A stretch of 64,000 nucleotides of DNA from Glutamicibacter uratoxydans (GTDB taxonomy: Bacteria; Actinomycetota; Actinomycetes; Actinomycetales; Micrococcaceae): the NCBI RefSeq assembly GCF_006539925.1, contig NZ_BJNY01000008.1:1-64000 (forward strand), given 5' to 3'. Positions within the stretch are counted from its first letter, which is position 1. Every line of letters starts with the position of its first letter. Positions 33,850 through 45,131 of the stretch are shown piece by piece. The translations under genes were made by a program, and so were the position numbers. The notes beneath the pieces are model-generated. The model did not search any database and was not told the origin of the DNA. It saw only the letters and a program-made list of their open reading frames with translations.

Positions 33850-34491
33850 ATGACCGAGGATCTGAGCCTCACAGCAGAAGAGCAGCTTGCCGCCGAGAAG
33901 ATTTTCGGCGACCGGCTGGATCTTGCCATGCGCTATGTAGAGCATTTGGCAACCTCGGGCATCGAGCGTGGGCTGCTTGGTCCGCGTGAGGTTCCACGTT
34001 TATGGTCGCGCCACGTCTTGAACTGTGCCGTGATCGAGTCGGTGATGGAAAAGGACGCTGAAGTAGCCGACGTAGGCTCTGGAGCTGGCCTCCCTGGGCT
34101 TTGCCTGGCCATTGCCCGACCAGACCTCAAGCTGACCCTCATTGAGCCGCTGGAGCGCCGCTGCATCTGGCTCAGTGAAGTCATCGACGACCTCGGGCTG
34201 GACAACGTAACCGTGATGCGTGGGCGTGCAGAACAGATGGTCGATGTGGTGAACGCGCGCTATGTAACTGCTCGAGCTGTATCAGCTTTGACTAACCTTG
34301 CAGGGCTCACAATGCCGCTTCTACATGGCGATGGCGAACTGATCGCCATCAAGGGACGTTCGGCGGCTGAAGAAATCGAAAAGGCCTCCAAGGCCATTCG
34401 TAAGCTTGGCGGCAAGGAAACCGAAGTAATCGTTGTCGGTGAAGATATCTTGAAGGAACCTACTACGGTGGTTCGTATTAAGGTTGCCTAG
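33850..34491 (+). CDS. rsmG: 16S rRNA (guanine527-N7)-methyltransferase RsmG
   Basis: 213 residues. The SAM-binding motif VADVGSGAGLPGLCLAI and the following LTLIEPLERRCIWLSEV are characteristic of RsmG (GidB). Loss of this methylation gives low-level streptomycin resistance in relatives. Located before parA as usual. Confidence 0.95.
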   Translation: MTEDLSLTAEEQLAAEKIFGDRLDLAMRYVEHLATSGIERGLLGPREVPRLWSRHVLNCAVIESVMEKDAEVADVGSGAGLPGLCLAIARPDLKLTLIEPLERRCIWLSEVIDDLGLDNVTVMRGRAEQMVDVVNARYVTARAVSALTNLAGLTMPLLHGDGELIAIKGRSAAEEIEKASKAIRKLGGKETEVIVVGEDILKEPTTVVRIKVA

Positions 34492-34594
34492 CCCATACGC
34501 GATAGGCTTTTAAGGGATGTGGATTGCGTAAGACTGAGGTTTCATCAGGTTTGTAACCTCAATTATTTATGCAAACACCAAAGCTTGTTTTGAA

Positions 34595-34610
34595 TGTTTC
34601 ACGTGAAACA
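34595..34610. other. parS site 1 (exact)
   Basis: TGTTTCACGTGAAACA, the universal ParB-binding palindrome, in the leader of parA. Confidence 0.97.
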
Positions 34611-34668
34611 TTCATCGATGATGAACTGGAATAGTGCCATCATCAATCCATGAGGAGGAGTTTCACCT

Positions 34669-35598
34669 TTGTCTAAGGCCAAAGAATCGGCAAGTAGTGC
34701 TTTTGACTTCAACGACTCTTCTTCGCCTCTGGCAAGCCAGCTGGCAAGCGAGCACCGTCGTCGCGAAGCATTGGATTCTCGCAAAGTTCCTAAGCCGGAA
34801 AAGACTCGCTATTTCACGATTTCCAATCAAAAGGGTGGCGTTGGTAAAACTACCACCACTGTGAATTTAGCTGCCGCATTAGCCAAGGGCGGCCTTAATG
34901 TCTTGGTGATAGATATCGATCCACAGGGCAACGCTTCAACGGCCTTGGGTATTGAGCACCATGCCGAAGTGGACAGCATTTATGACGTGCTGATCAACGA
35001 TGTGCCTTTGGCTGAAGTTGTAGCCACCTGTCCAGAGCTTCCAAGCCTGCAGGTAGCTCCAGCTACCATTCATTTGGCTGGTGCCGAAATTGAATTGGTC
35101 TCGCTTGTTGCGCGTGAACAAAGACTGCAGCGGGCCCTAGACGACTACGCCCGAGCTCGACAGCGGGCTGGGCAGCCTCGGCTGGATTACGTTTTCATCG
35201 ACTGCCCACCAAGCCTGGGACTGTTGACGGTCAATGCATTTGTTGCCGCGCGTGAAGTTCTAATTCCCATCCAGTGCGAATACTACGCACTCGAGGGTTT
35301 GAGCCAGCTGCTGAAGAACATTGAGATGATTCAGAAGCACCTGAATTCAAAGTTGACTGTTTCAACGATCTTGCTCACTATGTATGACGGTCGCACTAAT
35401 CTGGCAGCGCAAGTGGCCAATGAAGTGCGTGAGCATTTCCCTGAACAGGTTCTAGGCGCAGTGATCCCACGATCGGTGCGAGTTTCCGAAGCTCCGAGCT
35501 ACCAGCAGACCGTAATTACCTATGACCCGAACTCCACCGGTGCGCTTTCATACAGTGAAGCTGCCTATGAGATAGCGGACCGTGGGGCAAAGTCCTAA
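34669..35598 (+). CDS. parA: Chromosome partitioning ATPase ParA (Soj)
   Basis: Deviant Walker-A ATPase that positions ParB-parS complexes. The Walker A is KGGVGKTTTTVNLAAAL near residue 55, preceded by an N-terminal extension of about 45 Ser/Ala/charged residues. Start is TTG 34669, 8 or so bases after an excellent GGAGGAG site; no ATG fits. The upstream parS may place parA under ParB influence. Confidence 0.95.
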   Translation: MSKAKESASSAFDFNDSSSPLASQLASEHRRREALDSRKVPKPEKTRYFTISNQKGGVGKTTTTVNLAAALAKGGLNVLVIDIDPQGNASTALGIEHHAEVDSIYDVLINDVPLAEVVATCPELPSLQVAPATIHLAGAEIELVSLVAREQRLQRALDDYARARQRAGQPRLDYVFIDCPPSLGLLTVNAFVAAREVLIPIQCEYYALEGLSQLLKNIEMIQKHLNSKLTVSTILLTMYDGRTNLAAQVANEVREHFPEQVLGAVIPRSVRVSEAPSYQQTVITYDPNSTGALSYSEAAYEIADRGAKS

Positions 35599-35788
35599 CA
35601 CGAGAGATTTCAGCAACTAAGTACAAGATAGCAATATTTATTAGTTGTTTATTAACATGATCTTGGTTCATTTGCATTGATGCTTTGGGACACCCTGGCA
35701 ATCAGGCGGGATACGTCCCACTCGCAGCTCTTAAGAACAGTAGACTAGTCATGGGTTGTGAATTTCTTGAAAGGGCGTGCATTTCGGT

Positions 35789-36970
35789 ATGGCAGATAAA
35801 AAACGTGGCTTGGGTCGAGGCCTTGGGGCGTTAATCTCAAGCACGCCTGCCGCACCTGCGGCGGATGAAAAGCAGGATGTTTCACGTGAAACACCAGCCG
35901 CGGACAGAGAAGCTGCGCAGCCAAAGTCGAAACCTGCACGCCCGGTGGATATGTTCTTCGAACCGGGACGTAAATCGGCATCATCGCGAACCGCTGCACC
36001 CTCTACGCCTGCCTCTAAAGCGTCTAAGAAGCCAAGAGCAACCATGCCTGGTCTGCCAAATACTCTGGCACCATCGAAGCCGAAGACTGCTGAACCTGAG
36101 GAATCTCCGAAGGCACAGAACGTAGTTTCGGATTCAGGGGAGGGGCTTGTTGACGTTCCAGGCGCTCAGTTTGCTGAACTTGACGTTAAGCTGATTCACC
36201 CTAACCGTAAGCAGCCACGTACCAATTTCGACCAGGATCATATGGATGAGCTCATCCATTCCATCCGAGAGATTGGATTGCTGCAGCCTATCGTTGTGCG
36301 CCCATCGCGAGAGCAGAACGACGCTTCTTACGAATTGGTCATGGGTGAACGTCGCTGGCGTGCAACCCAAGCGGCCGGTCTCACGACTATTCCGGCCATC
36401 ATCCGCGACACCCAAGATACCGATCTTCTTCGCGATGCGTTGCTCGAGAACTTGCATCGCTCGCAGCTGAACCCACTTGAAGAAGCCGCGGCATATTCGC
36501 AGCTCCTTGAAGAATTCAATTGCACACAGGAAGTATTGTCAGAACGCATTGGGCGCTCACGATCACAGATTTCCAATACGATCCGTCTTATGAAACTTCC
36601 GCCTCTGGTTCAGCGACGTGTCGCGGCGGGTGTGCTTTCTGCGGGCCATGCACGTGCATTGCTGGGGCTATCTAATCATGAAGCGATGGAACAGCTGGCG
36701 CAGCGAATCATTAATGAAGGACTGTCTGTGCGCGCTACTGAGGAAGCTGTAGCGTTGAGTGGCGATAAGCCTAAGCCAAAGAGTAAGAAGCCACGAGAAA
36801 CCCAAAGAAATGATCGTCTGGATTTCTTGGCAACATCGTTGGCAGACCGTTTGGATACTAATGTGAAGATTCAGTTGGGCAGCCGAAAAGGCAAAGTTAG
36901 TATCGAATTCGCTTCGGTAGACGACTTAAATCGCATCATGGAAGTGATCGATCCAAATCTTAAGTCCTAA
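35789..36970 (+). CDS. parB: Chromosome partitioning protein ParB
   Basis: CTP-dependent parS-binding clamp, 393 residues. Starts [18 protein letters not shown], followed by a low-complexity linker, then the CTPase region ([46 protein letters not shown]) and the helix-turn-helix [26 protein letters not shown]; a dimerisation domain ends the protein. ATG 35789 is chosen by homology; the ribosome site AAGGG is somewhat distant. A parS site lies within its own linker coding sequence. Confidence 0.96.
   Translation: MADKKRGLGRGLGALISSTPAAPAADEKQDVSRETPAADREAAQPKSKPARPVDMFFEPGRKSASSRTAAPSTPASKASKKPRATMPGLPNTLAPSKPKTAEPEESPKAQNVVSDSGEGLVDVPGAQFAELDVKLIHPNRKQPRTNFDQDHMDELIHSIREIGLLQPIVVRPSREQNDASYELVMGERRWRATQAAGLTTIPAIIRDTQDTDLLRDALLENLHRSQLNPLEEAAAYSQLLEEFNCTQEVLSERIGRSRSQISNTIRLMKLPPLVQRRVAAGVLSAGHARALLGLSNHEAMEQLAQRIINEGLSVRATEEAVALSGDKPKPKSKKPRETQRNDRLDFLATSLADRLDTNVKIQLGSRKGKVSIEFASVDDLNRIMEVIDPNLKS
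35878..35893. other. parS site 2 (exact), inside parB
   Basis: TGTTTCACGTGAAACA inside the parB linker, where it encodes DVSRET. Confidence 0.97.
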
Positions 36971-36981
36971 GCTAGGCCTCT

Positions 36982-37019
36982 CAGAACGGCGCATTCTCTC
37001 CGGAGAATGCGCCGTTCTG
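36982..37019 (+). terminator. Terminator after parB
   Basis: 17-bp perfect stem (CAGAACGGCGCATTCTC and complement) with loop TCCG, 12 bases after the parB stop; no clear U-tract. Confidence 0.8.
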
Positions 37020-37043
37020 CGTCTTCGGGGGAGTAGTAGGTAG

Positions 37044-37059
37044 TGTTTCACGTGAAACA
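37044..37059. other. parS site 3 (exact)
   Basis: TGTTTCACGTGAAACA between the parB terminator and the decayed insertion sequence. Confidence 0.97.
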
Positions 37060-37144
37060 GGAACTGGCTGTAAACCCTTAGAACGATGCGAGCGATATTA
37101 AATCGGTGTCCAAGTAACCAAAAAAGAGGCCATGCGGAACGTTC

Positions 37145-38092
37145 TTAACTGTCGGAGTTATGGCCATGGCGTCTGCAAAGCCAGAGAGCAAGGCTCAAAT
37201 CAATCATCGCTAACACCGTCTCCGAATGACTCCGAAGGTTCTGAGTAGCCTTTGCCAGTTTCCGATAATCACGCTGTTTCAACAAGGTAATGGCGATCCT
37301 CCGCAATATCGTCATCACCTACGGTACATAGCCTTGACGCACTTGGGACTTATCTTCATTCCATGTCACGTCCCGTCGCCAATGCAGCCCATGCTCGATG
37401 ACCCGATGGCCACGGATCAGCGCGCCTATATCCGCAGGGCTAGCTAGATGAGTCAGCAACGACGTCAACGCGTGCACTCTCTCCGTACGCCATCTCGTTG
37501 CCTTTACCACCCGGGATTTACGGGTGATCTGTCTGGCCTGTGCAGCGTGAGGGAAGCGGAACCCAGTCGTCAGTGTCACGCATTTGATAGTTCGAATCGT
37601 TCGAATCGTCCGACGCCCGTTTTTCATTTCCACATTCCGACTTCCCACCGGCACTTGATCGCGAGGGATCTGCTGTAGCTCGTCCTGTAGCTTGGGATGA
37701 CTGCCTTTCACCGTGAACACATAGTGTGCTCCGCGGGCCCGCAGATAGCGGGCGTGAGGCGTCTGCGTATGCAACGCGTCAGCAGTGGTGACCTTGCCTT
37801 TGAGATCCAGAAAATGGACCAGGGGAGCAGAGAACTGGGTAATCTGATTCGTTTTCGCCCCCACTGGCATTTGAGCACAGACTGCGCCGGTGTGCTGATC
37901 GACCAAAGCCGGCAAATGCACACGGTTCTGTCTGCCGTTCTTCGTTCCCTGAATCTCTTTGCCGTCCATGGCAGTCGCCTTACCGGTGGACAGTGTTTGG
38001 GCCAACTGGAATAGAGAAACTCGAAAGTATTGCTGTCTAGGCGTAGGAACAGGCTGGCGAGGTTGGTGGCATGTGGGTTTGGTTATTTGCAT
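37145..38092 (-). pseudogene. ISAs1-family transposase, truncated and nonsense-mutated
   Basis: The minus strand encodes ISAs1-type transposase sequence: ATAMDGKEIQGTKNG, TTADALHTQTPHARYLRARG, HYVFTVKGSHPKLQDEL and the C-terminal HWRRDVTWNEDKSQVRQG. A TAG at about 37319-37321 interrupts the frame after GYVP; beyond it the same frame continues VMTILRRIAITLLKQRDYRKL to a stop at 37145. The N-terminal third is missing or unrecognisable. One base change (CAG to TAG) explains the stop. No clear terminal inverted repeats found. Confidence 0.85.
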
Positions 38093-38099
38093 GCTTTAC

Positions 38100-39060
38100 A
38101 GGAGTTCCTGCACGTTACGAGGGGCTCGGAGTCTCGTCTCAGATGTTGTGGCGTTGTTTGTGGTTCACGACTTTGCAGACGCCTTGGTAGCTATCCCTCT
38201 AGTCCGGTGCGAGATGAACTTGGACCGGTTTCGAAGAAATCCGCAGTGTCGCGACGGGCGGCACCGACATGTTTGATCTACCCGGCGCAGAAGTTCTCCG
38301 CCTACATCACGGTACTGTTCTTCATGAATTTCAGTTCGTTGACCTACGTGCATAGTTCGCACGGGACTTCAAGAAGAGGATGTAGAAATGGTCGCTCATC
38401 GGTTGAGAAAGCTGCTTCGGAGGATCCGGTTCGTTTCAAGAAGGGCTAAACGCTCAAGGTTGGATATCCGAAAATAGTTCGCGAGGCACTGCATGCCGAT
38501 GTTGGCGACCCATTCCTGAAGTATCGAGGTGATGTTCCAAGTGTCAATGTGGCCAAGGGGTATTTACCACGATCGCATTATCGTCGGGGCATTGGAGACG
38601 GCCTGCGGACCTGAAGCTGCTTGGCGGTATCTGCCCAGTCGATTCGCATGTTGATACCTCTGCTGGTACCGGACTCTGGAGATTGCTCCATACAAGGTCG
38701 CGTAGCGTTGACAGACTTGCAGAACTGGGAGCGGTGCAATACAGCACAGGTGGCGTTGGCTTGACCGATGCATTCATCGTGCAAGAGTTTCAAGTTGGTG
38801 TCAGCCATGACTACCTACATAGGCACTACGCTCAGTTCAGGAAAGAAAAGACGTCGTAGCATCAGCTTCGGCAACCGACGAACTGTTGGAAATCATGCTC
38901 ACCGATGAAGTCTTCTACATCTTCGAAGCTGCAGAGGAAGCAGTCTGCCAGGTTGAAATCTTCAGTGCCTTAATTGGGAGAGGGGAGCCTGTTGTGTCAT
39001 TTCATTACCTCCGGGAACACTGATACGTTCCTTCAGATGAAAACCTCCGCGAAATAGATG
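38100..39060. other. Degenerate sequence without intact gene
   Basis: No open frame here looks like a working gene. Short stretches on the plus strand read like eroded protein, for example around 38455-38560 (GYPKIVREALHADVGDPFLKY) and 38850-39015 (TDELLEIMLTDEVFYIFEAA). I recognise no family. Base composition looks less GC-rich than the flanking core genes. Confidence 0.6.
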
Positions 39061-39065
39061 GTTCA

Positions 39066-40239
39066 TTACATTGCCGTCTTCACCAGCCGAGCTGAGGGCC
39101 CGGACTTCACAACCGCTAGCTCCTCGAGCCGTCCGGTCAACCCGAAGATCTGCTGGGACAAGGCCATGCCCCGGATCTTCTTGGACGCCGCATTCATCCG
39201 GATTACCAGCATCTTCCGCACCGCCGGATGCGCCACCGCACGCTGATACGGCGTGGCATGTCGATCATCGACCTTGGTCACCTTCGCCCCGTGGCGAATC
39301 TTGGAAACCAACTTCTGCTGTGGCAGAAGAAAGTTAGTCAAGATCCGATCCAGCACCCAAATCTAGTCGAGCAACTCCACCCCTCGGGACCGTCATACCG
39401 CTGGTAGCCCACCAGCTCTCGGACCCTTGACCAGTTCTTCTGCTCCACGTGCGCGCCATCGTACTTGTTCCCTGCCCTCGAACACGCAAACGTGATCTAC
39501 TGCTGTTGGCAGAAGCGCAGCAGCTCCTGGCTGATGAACTCACTGCCGTTATCCGAGTCAATGCCGATGATCGGGAACGACAAAGATTTCCATAACATGC
39601 ATCAACGCGGCGTACACGTGCTTCTGGGCTTGGTTGCGCACCGAACCGTTCACTGTCCGACCGGTGCTGATATCGGTGACGGTCAAGGTGGAGCAGAACT
39701 CGCCTTAGCTATGGCCTCCTTCGTGGCCGATCAGATCGATCTCTACGAAGCTGAGAACCGCGTCATCCCATTCAGCCCAGGTACGCACCGGGATCCGGGA
39801 CTTGAGTAGGGAACCGCGCTTGGTATGTGAACTGCCTCGAAGGGCCATCCTCTTCCGTTCGTTGGCCCGTCTGCGGTCGAAGGTTGAAGCACTTATTCGT
39901 ACCAAGAGCGCCGCCTGCTCGTCGGTCACGTCCAAAGCTTTCTCACTGCGTAGCTTGGGCACGTGGTAGGTCATGGAAGCCGCCAGTAGTTTGGAGGTCG
40001 GCCCGCGTAGCACCGCCCAGCACAGGGTCAGCGCTGCTTGCAGGTCAGCAGGGGAGATGGGGCTTCCGTCCGGCACGCGCGATGCGGGGCGTGGGAGGCT
40101 GGAGTGCCTGGCGCAGGGCAGCGCGGGCCTAGTAGCAGTGCCAGCAGGTCAGCACGTCCAGGATCTGTGACTTCCCGGACTTGTCCGTCCGGTGGTAGTG
40201 CTTGGCGAGCTTGGTGGTGACTTCTTGGCGTGCGCTCAT
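39066..40239 (-). pseudogene. DDE integrase-core transposase, multiply disrupted
   Basis: Minus strand from the ATG at 40239 (MSARQEVTTKLAKHYHR) through SHTKRGSLLKSRIPVRTWAEWDDA and EIDLIGHEGG (first catalytic Asp region), GIDSDNGSEFISQELL (second Asp) and DGAHVEQKNW, to KLVSKIRHGAKVTKV and AVAHPAVRKM near the end. This is the order of an actinobacterial rve-domain transposase (about 400 residues). Frame changes occur near 40100, 39700 and 39360, and stop codons interrupt it, for instance after RFCQQQ near 39490. Not functional. Confidence 0.85.
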
Positions 40240-42811
40240 TGCAAGTCCCAGGGTGCTGGGCAGATACCCGAAGATCCTGAGAAGCAAGAGCTGTTGTGCT
40301 GGAGGTTTTCTTATGACGCAACGGAGTATCCGTGCTGGAGATCTTTATGAGTCAGCGAGGGGAGTGTCCTTGAACAGAAGAAGCTGAACAATTGACTCTT
40401 TGAGAGCCACCAATATTTCTGTTCGGAGCCACCCGTTATTGTGCTTCAGCGCCACCCAATAGTCTCTTACAGAGCCGCCACCCGATATCAGCAGTTTCGC
40501 TGGCAGCTCCGAGCAAAGAAGCTCACATGTTCGATTTTGGAAGTTGTTCCGTCCAAAGACACTATCGTTGATAAGACTTGCACCACCGGTCATGGCCCAT
40601 GAACGCTGCTCCGGTGGCTTTGCTCAGTTTTTATACACCCATGGCCCAGCCTGGGGATTGAAGAGGCTTTCGTGTTCACATGCGTTCTTGGAAACGTAGT
40701 TGCTAGACCTTTGCTTCGTTGAGGTTCCTGAATTTGTCCTAGCCGAGCTCGGCGGTATCGGCTGCGTTGCTAATTTCGGTGACGCTATTGCGGGAGAAGT
40801 CTTGGCTGGAGACGATGACGCGTCCTGATAAGTTTTTAGCTCTAAGTCGTAGTATCCGCTTCGACAGCAATAATCCTTCGTACATTCACAACGGCTCCGT
40901 CTACGACAGATACAGTTGCACGGTGGAAGAGTTTCTACAGGGTGGCTCTTGTCTGAGAATAGCGTTGTTGGAAGCCGTTAGTTTTGAACCGGAGTATCGG
41001 TCGTTCTCAAAGGGGCCAATACTCATGGATTTTAGATTCTGTACGTGCTTTCCTGGACGAGTTCCGCTGACAACCAATGCATTGAATAACGTCGACTCCC
41101 TCCTAGGGACGATTGAATCCACATGGGCACCAGAGTCCGCAGGAGCCCGTCTAACGACCGAAGAGCAGTCGTGCCGGGGGAGCAGAGTCTCAGCGGTTGA
41201 GAGCGCCAGTCAAGAACGCCCATGGCCACTGGTGAAAGTTGGCAGACGGGGATCCTCGTCTCGATCATCATGTGCGAAATCAGTGAAATCGCGAATAATG
41301 CCCAGTTTGCTGTGGGAAACATGCTGGCTGGTACTACGAGTCGTTCGAAATCGAGAGCTATCAGTCTCGATATCGCTGACGCTCGATTGTCCGCGCATGG
41401 AGCTATTTATAGGAGGACCAGTGGTGGCTTGTTGATTCCAGCTGAGGTGCACTTTTGGTGTATCACCGCATTGGGTCAATATGAATCGCGGACAACAAGA
41501 CGTGAATCTACATCTGCGTCCCCGTATCGATGTCCTAGTTCCTGTAGACGATCCGAGCATACTTTTTCCGGTATGAGGGATTCTAATAAAGTTGAGCCGA
41601 CAACTTCAGCAAGATTCTGGGGCCGATGAGATTCAGCCAGGGCCTCTTCGTCTTGAATCAAACAGCGATATCTGGAATGAAAGACCGATTCAGTGCAGAG
41701 CCAATTTGATATAAGCAATGCCTCACTCTTGAATGGCGGTTGCTTTATCTGGATTGCCCGTGCCGATTATGAATAGAGAGTGGCTTTGAACAATAGTGTC
41801 GAGGACCTATGACAGGTTGGTGTCTGGCAAGTTGGTTTCTCTTGCATCTGCTCTCGATCCCCGCTTTAAGAGTTGCCTGGCCTGATGCACCGAAGCGTGA
41901 ACAGGTGGAGCAAGTTCCGGCCGACGGCATCTAAGGCGGTAAATCTTGATTTGGCCAGCTGATGCTATGCGGACTTATTATCTTGGGAACTTCAGATATA
42001 GCGGACTCTAGCCTTGCCTTTCGATATGGAGATTGGTCGGCTTCTGTAGAACAGTAATTTTGGGTGCAGCAGATTCTGGTAGAGGCTTGATTGAACCTCG
42101 GGGGAGAGGAATGATGTTGCTGGAGATTGTTGCTCTCATCGAATAGGCCGATGTAGTGTTCTGAACCGTCATTAGCCTGAAACAGGACGGGTTAGCCGCA
42201 ATTTTCGAGCATGAGCTGGTCTTAGAGTCTTGGGCTGAAGGTATTCACTCGACACGCCAAGCAACATGTCGTTGTCGAAGAATTTACTCACGAGGTCTAT
42301 GAGATGGACCGCCGTCGCTTTGGAGTTGGATTCCTGGTCCTTCAGGCCCGGTCACTGACTGCAGCATGAACTTTTTACTAAGCAATAGCCGTTGTCCTTG
42401 CCGCTGGACGTTGATTTTTCGAACCACTTTTCGGCGCATTAAAGGAGCGGCATGATGACACTTTCTCGAAACCCCAACAGCATACCTTCCGCAATCAGAT
42501 TCATACTGAGGCCATTCTGCTTTCGTTGGATGTGCGAAGTCAGATGTGCTTTAGCGGTCGGTAGGATCACTTCTAGTGTTGCCCTAGATTGTCATTCCAA
42601 ACTCTCGGGACGGGAGCTGCTAAGCGTAGCAGTGGAACTGGCATGAAAGCTGCAGCGTAGAGTCTCAGCTGGTCGAGTGCACGCTAATTCTGAGTAAAAG
42701 GTCTTATTGGCTTACCGTTCAGGTCTAAGTCTCGGAACTGGTTCCGCTGCCTAAAGTGAATAGATCCCAACACCATGAACCAATGAATGAGCCGAGTGGG
42801 TTTCTTGTTCA

Positions 42812-42827
42812 TGTTTCACGTGAAACA
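42812..42827. other. parS site 4 (exact)
   Basis: TGTTTCACGTGAAACA within the gene desert, 68 bases from site 5. Confidence 0.97.
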
Positions 42828-42879
42828 GAAGCAAGAAATGAATCGATCGCGAATCACCATCTTCGCTCACCCTCGGAAA

Positions 42880-42895
42880 TGTTTCACGTGAAACG
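42880..42895. other. parS site 5 (one mismatch)
   Basis: TGTTTCACGTGAAACG; only the last base differs from the palindrome. Confidence 0.92.
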
Positions 42896-45071
42896 GAGTC
42901 TTTCAATGCCAACAGTTCGTAGCCAGGGGAGTCGCAATAGAGTTCGCAGTGCCGCAAGAATTATGCGGGGATCAGTTGGAGTCCTGCGTGGGCAAAAATA
43001 TTGGGGATCCTGCACCGAAGCGCGCCACCTTCCCATGGAAATTCCACACACGCTATCCAGGCCTTGTGCACACTCTCGATGCGTCCCAGCCCAGACAGTG
43101 CCATTCAACCAGGTACAAGGCTGCTTCAGCACTGCTCCCAGCTTTGGCTGAGTCCTGTATCAAAACGATATTGCCGTTAACGAAGAACTGATTCAGATCG
43201 CCAACTGGAGGCTTCGAAATGCTCCCGTGGAGTTCCAAGCAGGCCGCGAACGCGGAAATCTGCAGACTATAGCTGCAACGTAAATCCGTGAGCAGAGTGG
43301 CGCCTTATTCGGAATCCGTGACTGGTCTCTAAGGCTTGCAATCAACCCCAAGAGCTGAAGATATCAAGCGAGATGAACGGGAAACATGCGAGGCGGATCT
43401 AAACCATGGAATGCCAGCCTGCGAACGGCTAGCTAAACCCTTGAGCTGCTATAGGCACTCCATTCGTGAAAGCATTTTGGCCCAACATTGAACCTGACGC
43501 AAATTGATCATTCCTATTTGCACTTGAGAGCGCGGCCCTACATAGTTCAAGGTCGCGTCATCTCAATGACAGCTCATCCCTAAATGAGGCACGTTATGGG
43601 CGAAGGGCGGTCTATCCGCTAAGTACACCATGCTGAGTACAGGGGTAGCTGGAGATCGATTAGTCGGCAGTTCCTGCGAAGCTATCCCAGCTGTGTGATA
43701 GTAGCTGGAGCGAGGGCGCTATGACTTTCTCCATCGTTAGAAACGAACAGTGCCAATGCGTAACTGTGCTCTGAAAGCAACTGACGAGGGCATGGGAAGC
43801 TAGCTTCGCACCGCACATCTTACGCGTCCAGCTTCTTCATCACTAAAAGGTTTTCATCCGATGCGAGACGACGCCTGATGGTGCTTGGACTTGAAAGGCC
43901 ATCAGATGAGCAAGTCTCCGAGTAACGTATGACAAACTGCCCGCAGATACTGCACAGTCTGTCTCAACGGAAAATCCCTACGTAAATCGCAACAATATTC
44001 GGACGGAAGTTTGACCCGTCGAGACCCGCAGATCGGACACACCGTTATTCTCGAACAGGTGCACCTTGTATAAAGTCCTCCCACTGTTCAAAGCTTGAAC
44101 GCTGAAAGGACAGTTATTTCCAATGGTACGAAGCATCAAAGCGAAGCGGATGTTCCAACTTCGCGCCGGAGGCTGATCATCAGCGTCACCGGGTCTGCCC
44201 AGTACATCTTGCGCAATAGTGCGGCAGTGGACCGGACAGGTTCTATCATTTCCTTGCACCCCGAGTAGCGGGTCAACGCTTCACGGATTATCTGACGCTC
44301 ACAGACTGCTTTGCGGCCGGAATACACCGGAGCCGTTAGGTCCGGGTTTTGTTCAGAGCCGACAGTCGACTGCCAAATTCTATTGGTTGCTTTGAACGTG
44401 GATAATTACTGGTTCCAAAAAGTGTCGTGTACTCACAGGCAGGCTTAGCTGGAAGACTCCACAGGAAGGCTCAGCATAGGGCTGTTGAATGAAAACGAGC
44501 CTGGTTTGCTGGCCACTGGGCCAACTATACGAGAACCAGAAACGGCCGTCGATGACGAGATACCAGCAAGGAAGAAATTGCTTCTCTGCTTTTGAACATG
44601 ACCGCGAGGCAATGAACTAGAAAGCGCATCCTAAGATAAGCCTCCGACCGATCAATGCACCTGTTGAGTCTATCGAGTGGAAGGCAGACAAGGAGAAGAT
44701 ATCTTTCCCAACTAGCTACCAGGAAGCAACATTCCTAAGCCGACAACGGGACGGCTCTGTAACGAAGCAAAGACCTAGATGGCATCGGAGAGTAGGAGCT
44801 CGCGCTTCGCGGACCCGGAAATGGTTCAGACCCTGCATCGATGGGAGACCTAGTTCGTCAATGCCGTGTATCTTTCCATCATTAACGCAGCCGATGGGAA
44901 ACTGGACGCTAGTCCAGTGCATTTAGGAGGTTTAGACAGGGCAGAAGTTTAGATATCGTAAAAACAAAGTAAAAAGATGGTGTATTGATTAGTTTTTACC
45001 TACAGCATCTCAGACGGAGCTACGGGCAAACCTGGGTCCTTGTCAGGGTCGAAACTAGGACGTAAATGCAA

Positions 45072-45108
45072 AAATGGTGCGACAGGTAATGAACCTGCCG
45101 CACCATTT
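45072..45108 (-). terminator. Terminator of trxBA
   Basis: 10-bp stem AAATGGTGCG/CGCACCATTT extended by CAGGT/ACCTG across one mismatch, loop AATGA, 24 bases after the trxA stop. The A-run before it gives a T-run on the minus strand. Confidence 0.85.
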
Positions 45109-45131
45109 AGGCAATGATGTCAGAGAACGAC

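Larger units (their letters stand above)
40240..45070. other. Gene desert of about 4.8 kb
   Basis: No open frame in six frames has a convincing start, length and coding character. The longest (plus strand 40767-41435) has a random-looking composition. Short protein-like stretches exist: minus strand near 41530-41650 (LIQDEEALAESHRPQNLAEVV), plus near 42270-42370 (VVVEEFTHEVYEMDRRRFG) and plus near 43150-43260 (ELIQIANWRLRNAPVEFQ). These suggest long-decayed genes of unknown identity. Two parS sites (42812, 42880) remain intact. No tRNA, IS or repeat array was seen. Confidence 0.65.

Noticed and set aside
40767-41435. 222-residue plus-strand open frame in the gene desert
   Set aside because: No ribosome site, odd Ser/Arg-rich composition, no recognisable motif; frames of similar quality overlap it on the minus strand.
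34595-42895. Spaced repeats as a possible CRISPR array
   Set aside because: The recurring 16-base unit is the parS palindrome with irregular spacing; no regular spacers or cas genes.
42756-43151. 131-residue frame containing two parS sites
   Set aside because: The readable part around the parS sites comes from the palindromes themselves; no start signal or family.
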